Positions 39,678 to 41,243 of a DNA stretch of 41,243 nucleotides are shown one piece after another; positions within the stretch are counted from its first letter, which is position 1; each line of letters opens with the position of its first letter. The DNA lies in NCBI GenBank assembly GCA_030681795.1, contig JAUXRG010000080.1, positions 1 to 41,243 of the forward strand, given 5' to 3'. The notes below the pieces were generated by a model. That model saw nothing but the letters and a program-made list of their open reading frames with translations. It ran no database searches and was not told the origin of the DNA. Both the position numbers and the translations under genes were made by a program. The stretch comes from Rubrivivax sp. GTDB taxonomy: Bacteria > Pseudomonadota > Gammaproteobacteria > Burkholderiales > Burkholderiaceae_C.

Positions 39678-41243
39678 ATGACCGCCTTCATCGCCCAAAA
39701 CTTTGTCCCGCTGATGTTCTGCGGGCTGCTGTTCTTCCTGCTCACCGGCATCCCGGTGGCCTTCGGCCTGGCGGCCACCGGCCTGCTGATGGGCTTCATC
39801 GGCATCGAGGTCGGCCTGTTCCCGACCAATATGTTCAGCGCCCTGCCGCTGCGCGTATTCGGCATCATGCAGAACGACACCCTGCTGGCGATTCCGTTCT
39901 TCACCTTCATGGGCATCATCCTCGAACGCTCGGGGATGGCCGAGGACCTGCTCGAGACCGTGGGCCAGGTCTTCGGCCCGCTGCGCGGCGGCCTGGCGGT
40001 GGCGGTGATCCTGGTGGGCGCGCTGCTGGCCGCCACCACCGGCGTGGTGGCCGCGGCCGTCATCAGCATGGGCCTGATCTCGCTGCCCATCATGCTGCGC
40101 TACGGCTACAACCGCACCATCGCCACCGGCACCATCACCGCCTCGGGCACGCTGGCGCAGGCCATCCCGCCTTCGCTGGTGCTCATCGTGCTGGCCGACC
40201 AGCTCGGCCGTTCGGTCGGCGACATGTATGCCGGTGCGATGGTGCCCGCGCTGATGATGGTTGGCGTGTACCTCGCGTTCGTGGCCGCGGTGGCCATCAT
40301 CAAGCCGGACTGGGTGCCGGCGCTGCCGCTGGAAGCCCGCATCTACCGCGAGAGCAACGGCGCCAGCGGACACAAGTCGCTGGGCCTGCTCTTCCTGCTG
40401 TGTGGTGCCGCCGGCTGGGGCTGGTCGCAGGTGCACAGCCAGCTCATCAACGGCTGGATCGGCCGCGTCACGCCAGCCCCGGGCGATGAGACTTTCATCC
40501 TGTCGATGACCGTGGCTGCAGTGCTGGCGCTGGTGCTGGCGCTGCTCGACCGCGTGTTGCGCTTCGGGCTGCTGTCCAAGCTGGCCCAGCAGGTCACCTT
40601 CGTGCTCATCCCGCCGCTGGTGCTGATCTTCCTGGTGCTGGGCACCATCTTCCTGGGCGTGGCCACGCCCACCGAGGGCGGCGCGATGGGTGCGGTGGGC
40701 GCACTCATCATGGCCAGCTCGAGGCGCCAGTTGAGCTTCAAGCTGTTGCGCCAGGCGCTGGACGCCACGGCCAAGCTGGCCACCTTCGTGATGTTCATCC
40801 TGATCGGCTCCACGGTCTTCAGCTTCACCTTCAATGCGGCCGACGGTCACATCTGGGTCGAGCACCTGTTTGTCGACATGCCCGGCGGCGCCCTGGGCTT
40901 CCTCATCGTCGTGAACATCCTGGTGTTCGTGCTGGGCATGTTCATCGACTTCTTCGAGATCGCCTTCATCGTCATCCCGATGCTCGCCCCGGTGGCCGAG
41001 AAGCTGCTGCCGGCGCTGGTTCCGGGCATGGACCCGAGCATGGTGATGGTGTGGTTCGGCGTGATCATCGCGATGAACCTGCAGACCTCGTTCCTCACGC
41101 CGCCCTTCGGCTTCGCGCTGTTCTATCTGCGCAGCGTGGCCGCCAAGGAGGACTACAAGGACCGCATCACCGGCCAGAAGATCCCGGCCGTGACCACGGC
41201 GCAGATCTACAAGGGCTCGATCGCCTTCATCGTGCTGCAGCTC
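39678..41243 (+). CDS. TRAP transporter large permease subunit DctM, partial (3' end outside window)
   Basis: The large transport subunit of the TRAP system; 522 residues are visible and the frame is open at the right edge. It is hydrophobic throughout, with the repeated motifs of the family (ASGTLAQAIPPSLVLIVLADQ and GVATPTEGGAMGAVGAL). A middle insert of about 100 residues (roughly 215-315) makes it longer than the usual 425-residue DctM, as in the mannitol/chloroaromatic subgroup. ATG at 39678 follows the dctQ TGA by one base. The solute-binding protein gene is not in the window before dctQ and may lie beyond the edge. Confidence 0.95.
   Translation, partial: MTAFIAQNFVPLMFCGLLFFLLTGIPVAFGLAATGLLMGFIGIEVGLFPTNMFSALPLRVFGIMQNDTLLAIPFFTFMGIILERSGMAEDLLETVGQVFGPLRGGLAVAVILVGALLAATTGVVAAAVISMGLISLPIMLRYGYNRTIATGTITASGTLAQAIPPSLVLIVLADQLGRSVGDMYAGAMVPALMMVGVYLAFVAAVAIIKPDWVPALPLEARIYRESNGASGHKSLGLLFLLCGAAGWGWSQVHSQLINGWIGRVTPAPGDETFILSMTVAAVLALVLALLDRVLRFGLLSKLAQQVTFVLIPPLVLIFLVLGTIFLGVATPTEGGAMGAVGALIMASSRRQLSFKLLRQALDATAKLATFVMFILIGSTVFSFTFNAADGHIWVEHLFVDMPGGALGFLIVVNILVFVLGMFIDFFEIAFIVIPMLAPVAEKLLPALVPGMDPSMVMVWFGVIIAMNLQTSFLTPPFGFALFYLRSVAAKEDYKDRITGQKIPAVTTAQIYKGSIAFIVLQL

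Noticed and set aside
39588..40865. 425-codon minus-strand frame opposite dctQ/dctM
   Set aside because: It is a His/Gln/Asp-rich complement of hydrophobic membrane-protein codons, with no motif.

Overview
The window is a stretch of high-G+C chromosome from a betaproteobacterium of the order Burkholderiales, probably near the Rubrivivax/Leptothrix/Comamonadaceae group. This rests on gene order and protein character (rpsO-pnp-qor-tpiA-secG-tRNA-Leu-nuoA-N; uvrB-LMW phosphatase-iscRSUA-hscBA-fdx; rnfB-nth-zapA-6S RNA; an intracellular PHB depolymerase), not on a database search. Nearly all of it is tightly packed core genome. I see no insertion sequence, prophage, CRISPR array, integrase or attachment site.

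Minus strand, about 1-30309. Read in the direction of transcription (right to left), uvrB leads into a low-molecular-weight phosphatase. Next comes the iron-sulfur assembly operon iscR-iscS-iscU-iscA-(GNAT acetyltransferase)-hscB-hscA-fdx, then tsaD, a lone periplasmic binding protein and a class I aminotransferase. After these lie rpsO, pnp, a PIG3-type quinone oxidoreductase, tpiA, secG, a tRNA-Leu(GAG), and nuoA to nuoM in the usual Complex I order. nuoM is cut by the left edge, so nuoN would lie outside. Many neighbours overlap by ATGA or TGATG, which suggests translational coupling.

Plus strand, about 30310-41243. An aromatic/aspartate aminotransferase is followed by an intracellular PHB depolymerase, an orphan RnfB-type ferredoxin, nth, a small coiled-coil gene, zapA, 6S RNA, an EVE-domain gene and a TauE/SafE permease. 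A PAS plus degenerate-GGDEF gene then runs on the minus strand. It is followed by rpsU with a clear terminator, a YqeY-family gene, a DUF442 phosphatase-like gene, and dctQ-dctM of a TRAP transporter; dctM is cut by the right edge.

Functionally, the isc cluster supplies the Fe-S clusters that NuoB, E, F, G and I, the RnfB-like protein and Nth all need, and the two tandem IscR-type boxes at the isc promoter fit feedback control of that supply. tpiA, the aminotransferases and PHB mobilisation cover central carbon and reserve metabolism.

I found no convincing new multi-gene system. The points most worth a second look are the acetyltransferase coupled into the isc operon, the IscR-like sites embedded in the end of the phosphatase gene, the GGDEF protein that has lost its catalytic motif, a PhaR-like palindrome before the PHB depolymerase, the inverted repeat between iscR and iscS, and a likely CTG start on the TauE gene.
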